64,000 bases of DNA from Mucilaginibacter xinganensis. Lineage in GTDB: Bacteria > Bacteroidota > Bacteroidia > Sphingobacteriales > Sphingobacteriaceae. The DNA is taken from the NCBI GenBank assembly GCA_026225055.1, contig JAMFSA010000200.1, positions 124,001-188,000 on the forward strand, in the 5' to 3' direction. How positions within the stretch are numbered: position 1 is the first letter of the stretch; each line of letters begins with the position of its first letter. The position numbers were made by a program, and so were the translations under genes. Under the pieces are notes generated by a model. That model saw nothing but the letters and a program-made list of their open reading frames with translations, made no database searches and was not told where the DNA came from. Positions 56,291 to 63,385 of this stretch are shown here, one piece after another.

Positions 56291-56941
56291 GAGCGAAGCA
56301 TGTTTAGCAAGGTCAGACTGAAAGCAAGTTAGCAGTATTGTAATTGTATCTTCTAACGAATTTAGTATATGTACAAACTCTGTCATCACAAGCAAGGACT
56401 TATCAATATCTATTGAATTTATAATTGAATAATAGACTTTGAAATCCTCAATATGTGAGGCAACCCTATTTCGAACCTCTCTTATTATTCCCTCAAAGTC
56501 ATATGTCCCCTTATATAATTTGATGCGATCTATAATCAACTTATATTGATTCAGCCCAGTATCGCTTCTCTGACCAAGTGATGTATATAAGTCTTTGTTA
56601 TATTGGTTAATCTTAGAAATGGCTTCGTATATCAAAGCATACCCTTGTTTTGAAAAGTATAACTTCTCCCAATGATGCTGAGCTATGTAGAACTGTCTAA
56701 CTAATAAGGCCAAATCGAGAATAGAAATATTCACCATAGCATCGTAATCTAATACAAATCTATACTCGTCAAAGGGTAATTTAATCCCCATAGCCGTAGC
56801 TGCTGGTTCTATTCCATTTATGAACTTTAACCAAGCCATTCGTTGTTTCAGTTGAGTGGAATGATGTTCAATGGATTTTGCTGTTGTATCGTACAGGTCA
56901 ATTCCGAATTGAGTTGTTTCTATTTTGATGAACTTAGCCAT
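56264..56941 (-). CDS. cassette D: hypothetical helical protein, 225 aa
   Basis: Not firmly recognised. A helix-rich cytoplasmic protein. The segment FEGIIREVRNRVASHIEDFK contains R-N-x4-H, within the R-x4-6-H range of HEPN-type ribonuclease or dimerisation helices, and similar phrases occur in proteins of conflict systems. The N-terminus (MAKFIKIETTQFGIDLYDTT) carries no signal. The last residues NSGFEETL and the stop come from repeat R4. R5 lies 17 bp upstream of the ATG. A defence or toxin role is a guess from one motif. Confidence 0.7.
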   Translation of the reverse strand: MAKFIKIETTQFGIDLYDTTAKSIEHHSTQLKQRMAWLKFINGIEPAATAMGIKLPFDEYRFVLDYDAMVNISILDLALLVRQFYIAQHHWEKLYFSKQGYALIYEAISKINQYNKDLYTSLGQRSDTGLNQYKLIIDRIKLYKGTYDFEGIIREVRNRVASHIEDFKVYYSIINSIDIDKSLLVMTEFVHILNSLEDTITILLTCFQSDLAKHASLNSGFEETL

Positions 56942-56958
56942 TCTTAAAGGTAGTTATC

Positions 56959-57012
56959 AATTCAAGAATATGAGAATTTTACCTTTTATAGAGGACATGA
57001 GATTTCTGAATT
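56959..57012 (-). repeat. 54-bp cassette repeat R5
   Basis: Ends AATTCAAG and TCTGAATT, core TTTTATAGAGG in register. It bounds the array on the right. On the minus strand it is preceded by a frame ending LNPPPPQP and stop, which may be the last trace of a lost fifth unit. Confidence 0.8.
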
Positions 57013-57049
57013 AAGGTTGAGGTGGTGGAGGATTCAAGCTGACTTCTTA

Positions 57050-57073
57050 TAAGCCTAAGTTGCTTATGGCTTA
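57050..57073. terminator. hairpin between the cassette array and the plus-strand gene
   Basis: TAAGCC-TAAG pairs with CTTA-t-GGCTTA around a 3-base loop with one bulge. It separates the minus-strand array from the plus-strand gene that follows. There is no strong U-tract. Confidence 0.4.
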
Positions 57074-57142
57074 GCTATCCTTACGAGGGAAGAATATAAG
57101 AGATGGGTGTTGTATATTTGGATTAATCAAATTGATTCATCT

Positions 57143-57643
57143 ATGATGATAGCCAATGAACAAGAAGCAATAGACCTTGACTCTATTCTATATTTATTAG
57201 ATAACTTGCATGTATCTCGTAATGTGAATGCAGGTTCGATTAATAAGGCTTTGACAAACATAAGCATCGCCCAAGCACAACACTATATTGAAAGGCTTTT
57301 GATGTATCAGCCAGCTGTTGTATCGCTTAGAGACAGAGCCTTGTCTTTTATCTGTAAGAGTGATTACACATCTATTTTTCTGTCAACAGGAGGGTTTACT
57401 GCAATATATTCAAGGCAAGTCATAGAAGCAGAACAAAGAGAAGTAGATATGCAACTTCAACGAGCTAACTGGATAGCTAGTACGCGTAGTGCGAAATGGT
57501 CACTAAGACTATCTATAATAGCTATTCTGATCTCGATTATCGCCTTAATGTTACCATACATCGTAACTTATCTATCTAAACCAACGCCGAAGCCGATACG
57601 AGTTGAGGCTAGAGCAATATTAAAACATGAGTCCCCAACTTAG
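57143..57643 (+). CDS. hypothetical protein with C-terminal membrane anchor
   Basis: Not recognised. About 166 residues from the ATG that gives MMIANEQEAIDLD; a GTG 12 codons upstream is an alternative. The first 80 residues look like a small winged-helix or helical domain (DSILYLLDNLHVSRNVNAGS, QAQHYIERLLMYQPAVV). A helical linker (VIEAEQREVDMQLQRANW) leads to one membrane helix near the C-terminus (LSIIAILISIIALMLPYIV). A tail-anchored cytoplasmic domain is the likely layout. Confidence 0.6.
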   Translation: MMIANEQEAIDLDSILYLLDNLHVSRNVNAGSINKALTNISIAQAQHYIERLLMYQPAVVSLRDRALSFICKSDYTSIFLSTGGFTAIYSRQVIEAEQREVDMQLQRANWIASTRSAKWSLRLSIIAILISIIALMLPYIVTYLSKPTPKPIRVEARAILKHESPT

Positions 57644-57687
57644 GTTGCTACTACTAATGTTGTGCTTAGAGATGTCAATAGTATATT

Positions 57688-58125
57688 CTATCCTAACGGG
57701 TAGTTGTTGCGCTTAACCAAAGTTGCTGCCGATAGGGAAGATCGAAGACCGCCATTCTTGTTTTTAAATTTCTCCGGCAAATCAGTATAAGGGAAGGCAA
57801 CTGGTATCTTAAACCGAAGTATGTTGGTTTGCGATGACTTAGTAACGTTACCATGATCTCCTTCAATGCTTGCATTAAATATAACCTTTAGCCCTGCCTG
57901 ACCTTTTACGGAATCACTTGTTGTCTCATCCACTCCCACTTGTACCTCAAAACTGATTTCCTCGATGTACCGACTACCTAAACTGTCCATGCTCTTCTTG
58001 TCTTCTTTGATAGAGAGGTATTCCGGATTAACTACTACTCCTTTGTCTTTCAATTCAGTTTGCGCTTCAAGAATGCCATCAGATATAGACGCTATAGCGC
58101 TCTTTATAAAGTCTTTCAGTTCCAT
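57688..58125 (-). CDS. Trypco2-like domain protein, 145 aa
   Basis: The start giving MELKDFIKSAIASISDGILE is preferred to the one six codons upstream. An N-terminal helix (SDGILEAQTELKDKGVVVNP) is followed by beta strands EISFEVQVGVDETTS, GQAGLKVIFNASIEGDHGNV and NILRFKIPVAFP. The helix-then-strand pattern with a final K-x-P strand resembles trypsin-co-occurring domain 2 proteins, which accompany predicted conflict or effector systems. No trypsin-like partner is seen nearby, so the assignment is tentative. Confidence 0.55.
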   Translation of the reverse strand: MELKDFIKSAIASISDGILEAQTELKDKGVVVNPEYLSIKEDKKSMDSLGSRYIEEISFEVQVGVDETTSDSVKGQAGLKVIFNASIEGDHGNVTKSSQTNILRFKIPVAFPYTDLPEKFKNKNGGLRSSLSAATLVKRNNYPLG

Positions 58126-58230
58126 ATTGCTAAGGTACAACAAATATAAAGCTGTGGCAAACTACCTCTGTGAGTCGTCCCCGATGGCTGAATGCCAGAT
58201 AGGTACTAATCAATACCTTGTTAGTTAAGC

Positions 58231-58257
58231 AACGCCAGGCTGATTAAGCCTAGCGTT
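58231..58257 (-). promoter_or_regulatory. recurring stem-loop, copy 1
   Basis: Two 5-bp helices (AACGC/GCGTT and AGGCT/AGCCT) flank one C-A mismatch and a GATTA loop. On the minus strand, the coding strand here, the mismatch becomes a U-G pair, giving an 11-bp stem. The outer helix extends by two or three more pairs. The same layout recurs at 61134 and 63332. Confidence 0.5.
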
Positions 58258-58302
58258 GTTCTCTATGTAGCATGTAAGATTGATTAAATCTTAAACAAGC
58301 TT

Positions 58303-58644
58303 CTAATTTACAAGGTCATCACCATGTTGTTCTTTAAGTAACTCATTAACCTTCGTTTCATACAAAGCGTCAAATTCCTTGTCAATGTTGTTTGCTTGCG
58401 TACTAAAGCGGTAGCAGTCTCCTAAAGAGGTTTCCGATTGATTAGCATTTTCGTATGTGTGATAAAGCTTTGCGCAGCTCACCTGCTTAGTACGGCCTGC
58501 ATATGTTACAGCCATTTCAACTCTTAAGGTTAATAACAGTTCACCATGTGCTCCATGGCTGTTTTGGACTGTTACTGATCTGTTTTCGAACATTACAGAT
58601 CTATGTGTCCATTCGTCAATAAGCGTTTGTAAATCTTGTTTCAT
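58303..58644 (-). CDS. hypothetical protein, 113 aa
   Basis: Not recognised. A small soluble protein: a helical start (MKQDLQTLIDEWTHRSVMFE), strands in the middle (GELLLTLRVEMAVTYAGR) and an acidic helical end (NIDKEFDALYETKVNELLKE). Single ATG start with an A-rich upstream. It lies between the Trypco2-like gene and the methylase-like gene on the same strand, in the accessory element. Confidence 0.6.
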   Translation of the reverse strand: MKQDLQTLIDEWTHRSVMFENRSVTVQNSHGAHGELLLTLRVEMAVTYAGRTKQVSCAKLYHTYENANQSETSLGDCYRFSTQANNIDKEFDALYETKVNELLKEQHGDDLVN

Positions 58645-58687
58645 GAGATTAAGGTTTTAGTTTACCAAATGTAATCAAAGGTGCATG

Positions 58688-59419
58688 TCAAAACAAGATA
58701 CCCTGTATGCCATTCATTGGTTGTGATGCTCTCACAGGTTCAAAAGGAGTTGTAAACGCTGGCTTAGGTTTTACGCTTTGAGTGGGCTTTAGCCATATGT
58801 AGCTTAACGCAGGGTCTGTGAACTCAACATAGTAAGGCATGTAATAACCATCAACCAACGTTGTGCTAACCTTATAGCCGGTGTAGAACTCGTTGCTGAG
58901 TGTGTTCATATGTGCTATCTCGCCTTGTAAAGAATTAAGCAATATGTTAAGCAATGCCATCTTGCAACATGTTATGTCTAATTCTGCACCATAAAGTAGC
59001 GCATGTCTGTTTATTTTAGCAGCCGCCAATAGCATCCTGCCACTTCCGCAAGCTGGATCACATACTGTCTTATTGTCCTCTAAAGTTTCCCTAATACTCA
59101 TTGCTGAAATCATCTCACATATTGGCGTAGGCGTGAAGAACTGACCATTGTGACCACTTGATATAGCCAGCATAAAAAGCTCACCAAGCGGGTCTGCAAA
59201 ACCTTCTGACAGCTCGCCAATGAGTGTAATGAGCGACACTAACTGGGTGACTTTGGTGTGTGTTCGATAGGTTTCGAGTGCTGCTGATTGTGCCTGTATT
59301 GTGGTGTGTTGTTTAAAAGGTAACAATGTCCAGTCAAGCATTTCGGTGAATGCTGTGTGTAGAGATTGACCGTGTGCGAAGCGTTCAAATGCAGTAAGTA
59401 GTTGTTTGAAGTCTGTCAT
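58688..59419 (-). CDS. N-6 adenine DNA methylase-like protein lacking the NPPY motif
   Basis: A 243-residue protein from the ATG giving MTDFKQLLTAFERFAHGQSL; the 37 upstream residues of the open frame look spurious. SGHNGQFFTPTPICEMISAM and TVCDPACGSGRMLLAAAKIN are the HsdM/N6_Mtase start and the S-adenosylmethionine motif I. ALLYGAELDITCCKMALLNI is motif II/III. The expected catalytic NPP(F/Y) is missing; in its place the chain runs STLVDGYYMPYYVEFTDPA. It is also much shorter than HsdM. It probably binds cofactor without methylating DNA, or acts as an anti-restriction or structural protein of the element. Confidence 0.75.
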   Translation of the reverse strand: MTDFKQLLTAFERFAHGQSLHTAFTEMLDWTLLPFKQHTTIQAQSAALETYRTHTKVTQLVSLITLIGELSEGFADPLGELFMLAISSGHNGQFFTPTPICEMISAMSIRETLEDNKTVCDPACGSGRMLLAAAKINRHALLYGAELDITCCKMALLNILLNSLQGEIAHMNTLSNEFYTGYKVSTTLVDGYYMPYYVEFTDPALSYIWLKPTQSVKPKPAFTTPFEPVRASQPMNGIQGILF

Positions 59420-59664
59420 AGCAGTAAGTTTAATGTTGAGTGGATTCTCGAACGACTCACTGCTGAGCAGCAGCATTAAAGCAAGGTGGAGAGCAAAACA
59501 AATGTGGAGGCTCCTGGCAAGGATACCCATTTGTGTGCTACTACCTTGGAACGAAGTGATTGTATGCTGATGAGTCAGCTAACTTTGTGCAGAGGCAGAC
59601 ACGCCCCTATGCTATTGCATTGTTCGGTTGAAGTTTGTAGATTAGATGAACCAACTTTAACACA

Positions 59665-59943
59665 ATGAATGATCTATGTATCTTACTTGAGTACAGCCCT
59701 TCGGGAATACTCATACTCCTAGTTGTAAGCATTGCTTTCAGTTTAGCAGTCTTCCTTATTATCCGCAGTTTAGTCCTTTGGTACTGGAAGGTTGATGTCA
59801 TAGTAAAGAACCAAGTCGATCAAACAGCCCTGTTACAACAACAGAACTTACTACTTGCGGAGCAGACTAAATTGTTAAAGAGCATTGACTCAAAAAGCGG
59901 AAACAGTCCTATAGACCCTAACAGGGAGCCAATAAGGCCGTAA
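59665..59943 (+). CDS. small membrane protein with coiled coil, 92 aa
   Basis: Not recognised by family. One membrane helix near residues 14-40 (ILILLVVSIAFSLAVFLIIR) is followed by a heptad-rich stretch (VDQTALLQQQNLLLAEQTKL) and a polar proline-rich tail. The layout is that of small inner-membrane proteins that oligomerise in the cytoplasm. It is the only plus-strand gene between two minus-strand genes. Confidence 0.6.
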   Translation: MNDLCILLEYSPSGILILLVVSIAFSLAVFLIIRSLVLWYWKVDVIVKNQVDQTALLQQQNLLLAEQTKLLKSIDSKSGNSPIDPNREPIRP

Positions 59944-59985
59944 GGTATTGTTAGATCTAATCATAACATGAAAGTACTGATTAGA

Positions 59986-60876
59986 CTATGATAATAGCTT
60001 TGTTTTTGATTCAACTGTAGGAAGAGCTTTCATATTAGGATACAAATTAGTCACCTCTTCAGGAGCACCTATAGCAGGATGTACCTCTGCTCCTTTATCA
60101 AGTAATTCAGCAAACAACTTGATTGAGACTTTGATGCGTTCAATGTTTTCGGGTACGTTTTCTTTAAATGTAGTTGAATTTATAAAGTCAGCTTCAGCTT
60201 GTACTAGTTGCAGTAAAGACTCCTTCTGAGCTTTCGAGACATCCTCCATACTATCAGTCCTTATCTTTAATCCTCTAAGTTGCTCATCCATTATTCGTCC
60301 CTCTAAAATTTTCTTATAAATTACAGCAGCAGACCAGACTAAGCCACCTACAACGGATACAGCAAAAACTGTATCCAATAACACATTCAGCCATATTGAG
60401 CCGTTCTCGACACTTTCAATTTTCACTTTGCTATCAATTTCATTCAAATACATTACCTGACTTAGAGCTGTATCTAGATCTTTCGCGTATGATGACAAGT
60501 CATTGAAATCATTGACTGTAGGAAGTTTTATGTTTATTGAGTTTGGGCTTTCAGCCGGAAGAACCGTTTCTAGTGCTTTGTAGAAGTTTTTGAGTAGTTG
60601 TTCTAAACTCTGAGCCATTCCGGCAATCGTGGAAGCTGCTGCCGTAGGTATTTTAATACTATCCCCCGAATTAGTATACAACTCAGATGACTTAAGTGCT
60701 TTTACCTCGTCTTCAAATATCTCCAGACTTTCAACTATTTCGACAGCATCTCTAATACTATTGCTATGTTTCAAGAAGCTTTGAGCTGTATTATTGGGAT
60801 TAACCTCAGTCTCCCATTTGATTATTCTATAAGCCTCTTGAGCAAGGTCTTTAACTTCTCTAAGTGAATGGTTCAT
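59986..60876 (-). CDS. hypothetical membrane-associated helical protein, 296 aa
   Basis: Not recognised. The N-terminal 160 residues are helical and acidic (VEIVESLEIFEDEVKALKSS, MAQSLEQLLKNFYKALETVL). One membrane helix lies near residue 175 (VLLDTVFAVSVVGGLVWSAA). A further helical coil (DEQLRGLKIRTDSMEDVSKA, ESLLQLVQAEADF) and a polar tail follow. No catalytic motif is seen. It starts with MNHSLREVKDLAQEAYRIIK, without signal peptide, so a single-span inner-membrane protein is likely. Confidence 0.62.
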   Translation of the reverse strand: MNHSLREVKDLAQEAYRIIKWETEVNPNNTAQSFLKHSNSIRDAVEIVESLEIFEDEVKALKSSELYTNSGDSIKIPTAAASTIAGMAQSLEQLLKNFYKALETVLPAESPNSINIKLPTVNDFNDLSSYAKDLDTALSQVMYLNEIDSKVKIESVENGSIWLNVLLDTVFAVSVVGGLVWSAAVIYKKILEGRIMDEQLRGLKIRTDSMEDVSKAQKESLLQLVQAEADFINSTTFKENVPENIERIKVSIKLFAELLDKGAEVHPAIGAPEEVTNLYPNMKALPTVESKTKLLS

Positions 60877-61133
60877 GTTGTGTTATATCTCCAAATGTAA
60901 TAAAATGCTTTGAAAGTATTAACGAGCCTTCCTTACGAGTTGAGTGAGGGTCTGAGCGGAGAGAAGCCATAGGCTGGCCGCTCAGTATGCTACAAACAAC
61001 TGGCGCTGCTATTGAACAAGGCGATAGCTTTGTGTATCAATAGCTGTGACGGTTGAGCAGCCCGAACGATGGCGTAAGGCGAGTAAAATTGTTGAGAGCG
61101 CTTGACTTGACAAATGGTTGAATGTTACAAGTG

Positions 61134-61160
61134 CTCACCTGGTTGATCAAACCAAGTGAG
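61134..61160 (-). promoter_or_regulatory. recurring stem-loop, copy 2
   Basis: CTCAC-c-TGGTT, loop GATCA, AACCA-a-GTGAG. The total of 27 bases and the position of the C-A mismatch are identical to the copy at 58231, although most stem bases differ, so the structure is conserved by compensatory change. Confidence 0.5.
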
Positions 61161-61256
61161 TGCGTAGTATAAGTGAAACGTTTGGCAAGGCAGAGAAAGC
61201 GAACGTGAGAACCGCCTTTGCTACCACAACAGGCATGACAGACTGCGTGCAATAGG

Positions 61257-61322
61257 ATAGTGGGACATTTTCTTGTGGATGGGGTTATTAGTGTAAGCTT
61301 ATAAAGAAACATGTCCCACTAT
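61257..61322. repeat. 12-bp perfect inverted repeat around a 42-bp centre
   Basis: ATAGTGGGACAT and ATGTCCCACTAT are exact complements. The stem continues inwards with TTTCTT / AAGAAA after one bulged base, leaving a loop of about 29 bases. Confidence 0.6.
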
Positions 61323-61685
61323 GAGGGTGGGTTAAGCAATGAAGTTCAATGTGCTGTTAAGCTTATTGAACGTAATGAAGCCTGGCGTGATTGTATGTGT
61401 TGCTTATAAGGTTTGAACGCCTTATTTCCTTGTGTGTGAAAGGCCTTGTGCGAGCGCCAGGCATAAGCAGAGCTTGCCTTTGCTCTCTTAAGCAACAAAC
61501 GAGGGTAAAGGCAAGTGAAGCTTATGAGATCAACTCAATCATTACATAGTGGACTTATTAACAATTTCACAAGATATTATATTTCAGTATGTTAAATGAA
61601 GTATTGTGGATGGGGTAATATAAATCTGTTAAGAACTTTCGCTTTTGTTAAAAACTATCATTACCACCAAAGGCAACATAGCCCG

Positions 61686-61840
61686 TATATTTGACATAGC
61701 AAAGGAGCCCTAAAGCTCCTCTCTTAACTGTAAGTCAGTCCAGCAAGACTAACTGATGTAGGGCGTAAACACAAGGCACGCATGCTTTATGGTAAGCCCG
61801 CAAGAACCCTGAGGTGACAGCCTCGGGGTTTCTTGTTTAA
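61686..61840 (+). ncRNA. putative small RNA with promoter box and terminator
   Basis: A box TATATTTG at 61686-61693 matches the Bacteroidota -7 consensus TAnnTTTG exactly. Downstream come a stem AGGAGC / GCTCCT near 61703-61720 and a second stem around CAGTC/GACT. A strong terminator-like hairpin follows at 61801-61835 (CAAGAACCCTGAGG with CCTCGGGGTTTCTTG, then TTTAAAC). No ORF of note lies inside. A transcript of about 140 nt is predicted; function unknown. No good -33 element was seen, which lowers confidence. Confidence 0.5.
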
Positions 61841-61973
61841 ACAAAGCTACAATCTGTTAACCATAACTACAATAGATGTTGATTAGTTTTTAGACCCTTT
61901 TAGCGGTGAAGGCTGCTTTGCGGTTGATGTTAGTAGTAAACACCTACAGACCGTTGGCCAGTCAGTCCATGTA

Positions 61974-62501
61974 CTAATAGGATATAACAAGTTTGACTTG
62001 CTCCGTTCGTGTGGTATAGATTATTTCCTTATTACCACTTTCTAAATCAGTCCGCCGATATACAGTCTTCTCAGCTTCTAATGAACCGTTGTTATAGAAT
62101 CTTAATGTGTTAAGACCACCAGTATCTGAGGTAATTTGGATTATCTCGGTTGCATTGCCGACGTATGTTAACGTAAGAATCTTCTTTTCTATGTTCATGA
62201 CTGCTTTATAACCCCCAGTTTTATCCGTTCCATTAAGAGTATTTACAAGGTGTACCTGACAGAGTTGATAGTTATTCGCAGATTCTCGTTGACTTGTAGT
62301 ATCGATGGATTGCGCTGGTTGTACAGCAGGTAAATTATTAGTAGGTCGATAAGACTGAACAGGAGGTTGATTCACAACCTGTGTTGTAGTTTGCTCGGTT
62401 CGGTTATTATTCTTGCTAAAGTATAAAGACCATACTAACAAGCCGATGATGGCTGCTGCTATAAGAAAACCAAATAAGTCCGAGAAATTGTTTTTTTTCA
62501 T
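61974..62501 (-). CDS. hypothetical membrane-anchored protein, 175 aa
   Basis: Not recognised. From the ATG giving MKKNNFSDLFGFLIAAAIIG the protein has one N-terminal membrane helix (LIAAAIIGLLVWSLYF), then a low-complexity Q/P/T-rich linker and a C-terminal beta domain (VMNIEKKILTLTYVGNATEI, NTLRFYNNGSLEAEKTVYRR). The 30 residues of open frame further upstream are basic and unlikely to be translated. The domain probably faces the periplasm. Confidence 0.62.
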   Translation of the reverse strand: MKKNNFSDLFGFLIAAAIIGLLVWSLYFSKNNNRTEQTTTQVVNQPPVQSYRPTNNLPAVQPAQSIDTTSQRESANNYQLCQVHLVNTLNGTDKTGGYKAVMNIEKKILTLTYVGNATEIIQITSDTGGLNTLRFYNNGSLEAEKTVYRRTDLESGNKEIIYTTRTEQVKLVISY

Positions 62502-62804
62502 GTGAGGTTTGAGTTGTACCGGGCAGTTCCTCACCGGTGGCCTAAACGCACGAAAGCGCAGGACTGAACTTAGTCTGAGCTTTAGAGGCACCTAGGAGAG
62601 CCCGCACGGCCACAAACAAGTTTTCGCCCTACGCTTGCGCGTGGGCGTCCAACTCATTTGTTCTGGCGGTGCTGAAATTTCCTAGGTTTCCTAAATAGCT
62701 GAACAAACAAAGCTTAACGCTTTATATCTTTTATATGTAGTGTATGATTACTGTCTTATGTTTCCTCCTTTGTTTTGGTTGTAAAGTTAATGAACAGTAT
62801 TCAA
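62502..62804. other. structured gap with a GC-rich hairpin
   Basis: No supported gene. A hairpin with stem CGCCC-t-ACGC / GCGT-GGGCG and a TTGC loop lies at 62625-62647. It is framed by an imperfect outer repeat with CCTAGG near both ends (62591 and 62682), so the whole of 62590-62690 can fold. A leader RNA or an origin-like site is possible. Confidence 0.4.
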
Positions 62805-63296
62805 TCAAGCTACAGCTTGCATCTGTTTTCTTCTAGTAGCTGCTTGCTTATGTTTTATAAGCGTAAATGTGTGGTATCTCATCCTATCTTCTACTGTTTC
62901 ATATAACTCTGAGCAGTTCACAATGATGTAATCTGTACTTACACATTTCTCGATGTTGATAGCAGTGTGCTCAACAGATGTCAACTTATAAAGCATACGG
63001 GTGAAGGTCTGAGTGATATGAGCATACTCGGTATCTTCTAACAGCAGTTCAAATCCCCAATGGATGTTAAGTAACTCACCGTCATTGCATTCAAGTGAGA
63101 GGTAGATGAGTGGGTTCACTAACTCATGTACTTTGCTCCCGAAGCTGATAGGTGAGTTGTCTTCCCGTTGTAGCGTGAACCTCAACTCATCCCGTTCAAT
63201 GGTGGATAGCTGCTGCTTGGTGTACTTTAGTAGCTTGAAATAGGCTTGCCTTACTGCTTCATTGTAGGCAGTACTGTTTGTGTTTGATCGTTTCAT
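62805..63296 (-). CDS. hypothetical protein, 163 aa
   Basis: Not recognised. A soluble alpha/beta protein starting MKRSNTNSTAYNEAVRQAYF, with LRFTLQREDNSPISFGSKVH, VNPLIYLSLECNDGELLNIH and a basic C-terminus (LIKHKQAATRRKQMQ). Its size, strand and upstream hairpin resemble those of the next gene, but no clear sequence similarity between the two is visible. Part of the accessory element. Confidence 0.62.
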   Translation of the reverse strand: MKRSNTNSTAYNEAVRQAYFKLLKYTKQQLSTIERDELRFTLQREDNSPISFGSKVHELVNPLIYLSLECNDGELLNIHWGFELLLEDTEYAHITQTFTRMLYKLTSVEHTAINIEKCVSTDYIIVNCSELYETVEDRMRYHTFTLIKHKQAATRRKQMQAVA

Positions 63297-63331
63297 TACA
63301 GTGGTGATTAATGGGTTGGTATGAAATGAAG

Positions 63332-63357
63332 CGAGCCTGGTCGATAGACCAAGCTCG
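63332..63357 (-). promoter_or_regulatory. recurring stem-loop, copy 3
   Basis: CGAGC-c-TGGTC, loop GATA, GACCA-a-GCTCG: the same mismatch and helix lengths as at 58231 and 61134, with a loop one base shorter. It lies 35 bp upstream of the start of the 62805-63296 gene and 28 bp after the stop of the gene before it. Confidence 0.5.
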
Positions 63358-63385
63358 TGTAAAGTGTTTATTTAGAAGTGTACGC

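Larger units (their letters stand above)
60877..61685. ncRNA. structure-rich non-coding region with several stem-loops
   Basis: About 800 bp without a credible protein gene but dense in inverted repeats. CTGAGCGG/CCGCTCAG occurs at 60952-60985, AGCGCTTG/CAAGTGCT at about 61098-61135, a recurring hairpin at 61134-61160, ATAGTGGGACAT/ATGTCCCACTAT at 61257-61322 and GCCTGGCG/CGCCAGGC at 61380-61462 with a nested ATAAGG/CCTTAT. A word TGTGGATGGGG occurs twice (near 61274 and 61607). It may hold structured RNAs or a transfer or replication origin; no single RNA boundary can be set. Confidence 0.45.

Noticed and set aside
54183-57012. CRISPR array
   Set aside because: The five repeats have a constant 54-bp length but are 640-727 bp apart and separated by full ORFs; there are no spacers and no cas genes.
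54183-57012. Standard integron attC sites
   Set aside because: Position and gene layout fit, but GTTRRRY and RYYYAAC core sites are not found in the repeats and no intI is present, so the class is left open.
61037-61312. 91-aa ORF in the structured region
   Set aside because: It crosses several inverted repeats, has odd composition and no recognisable motif; the DNA is better explained as structured non-coding sequence.
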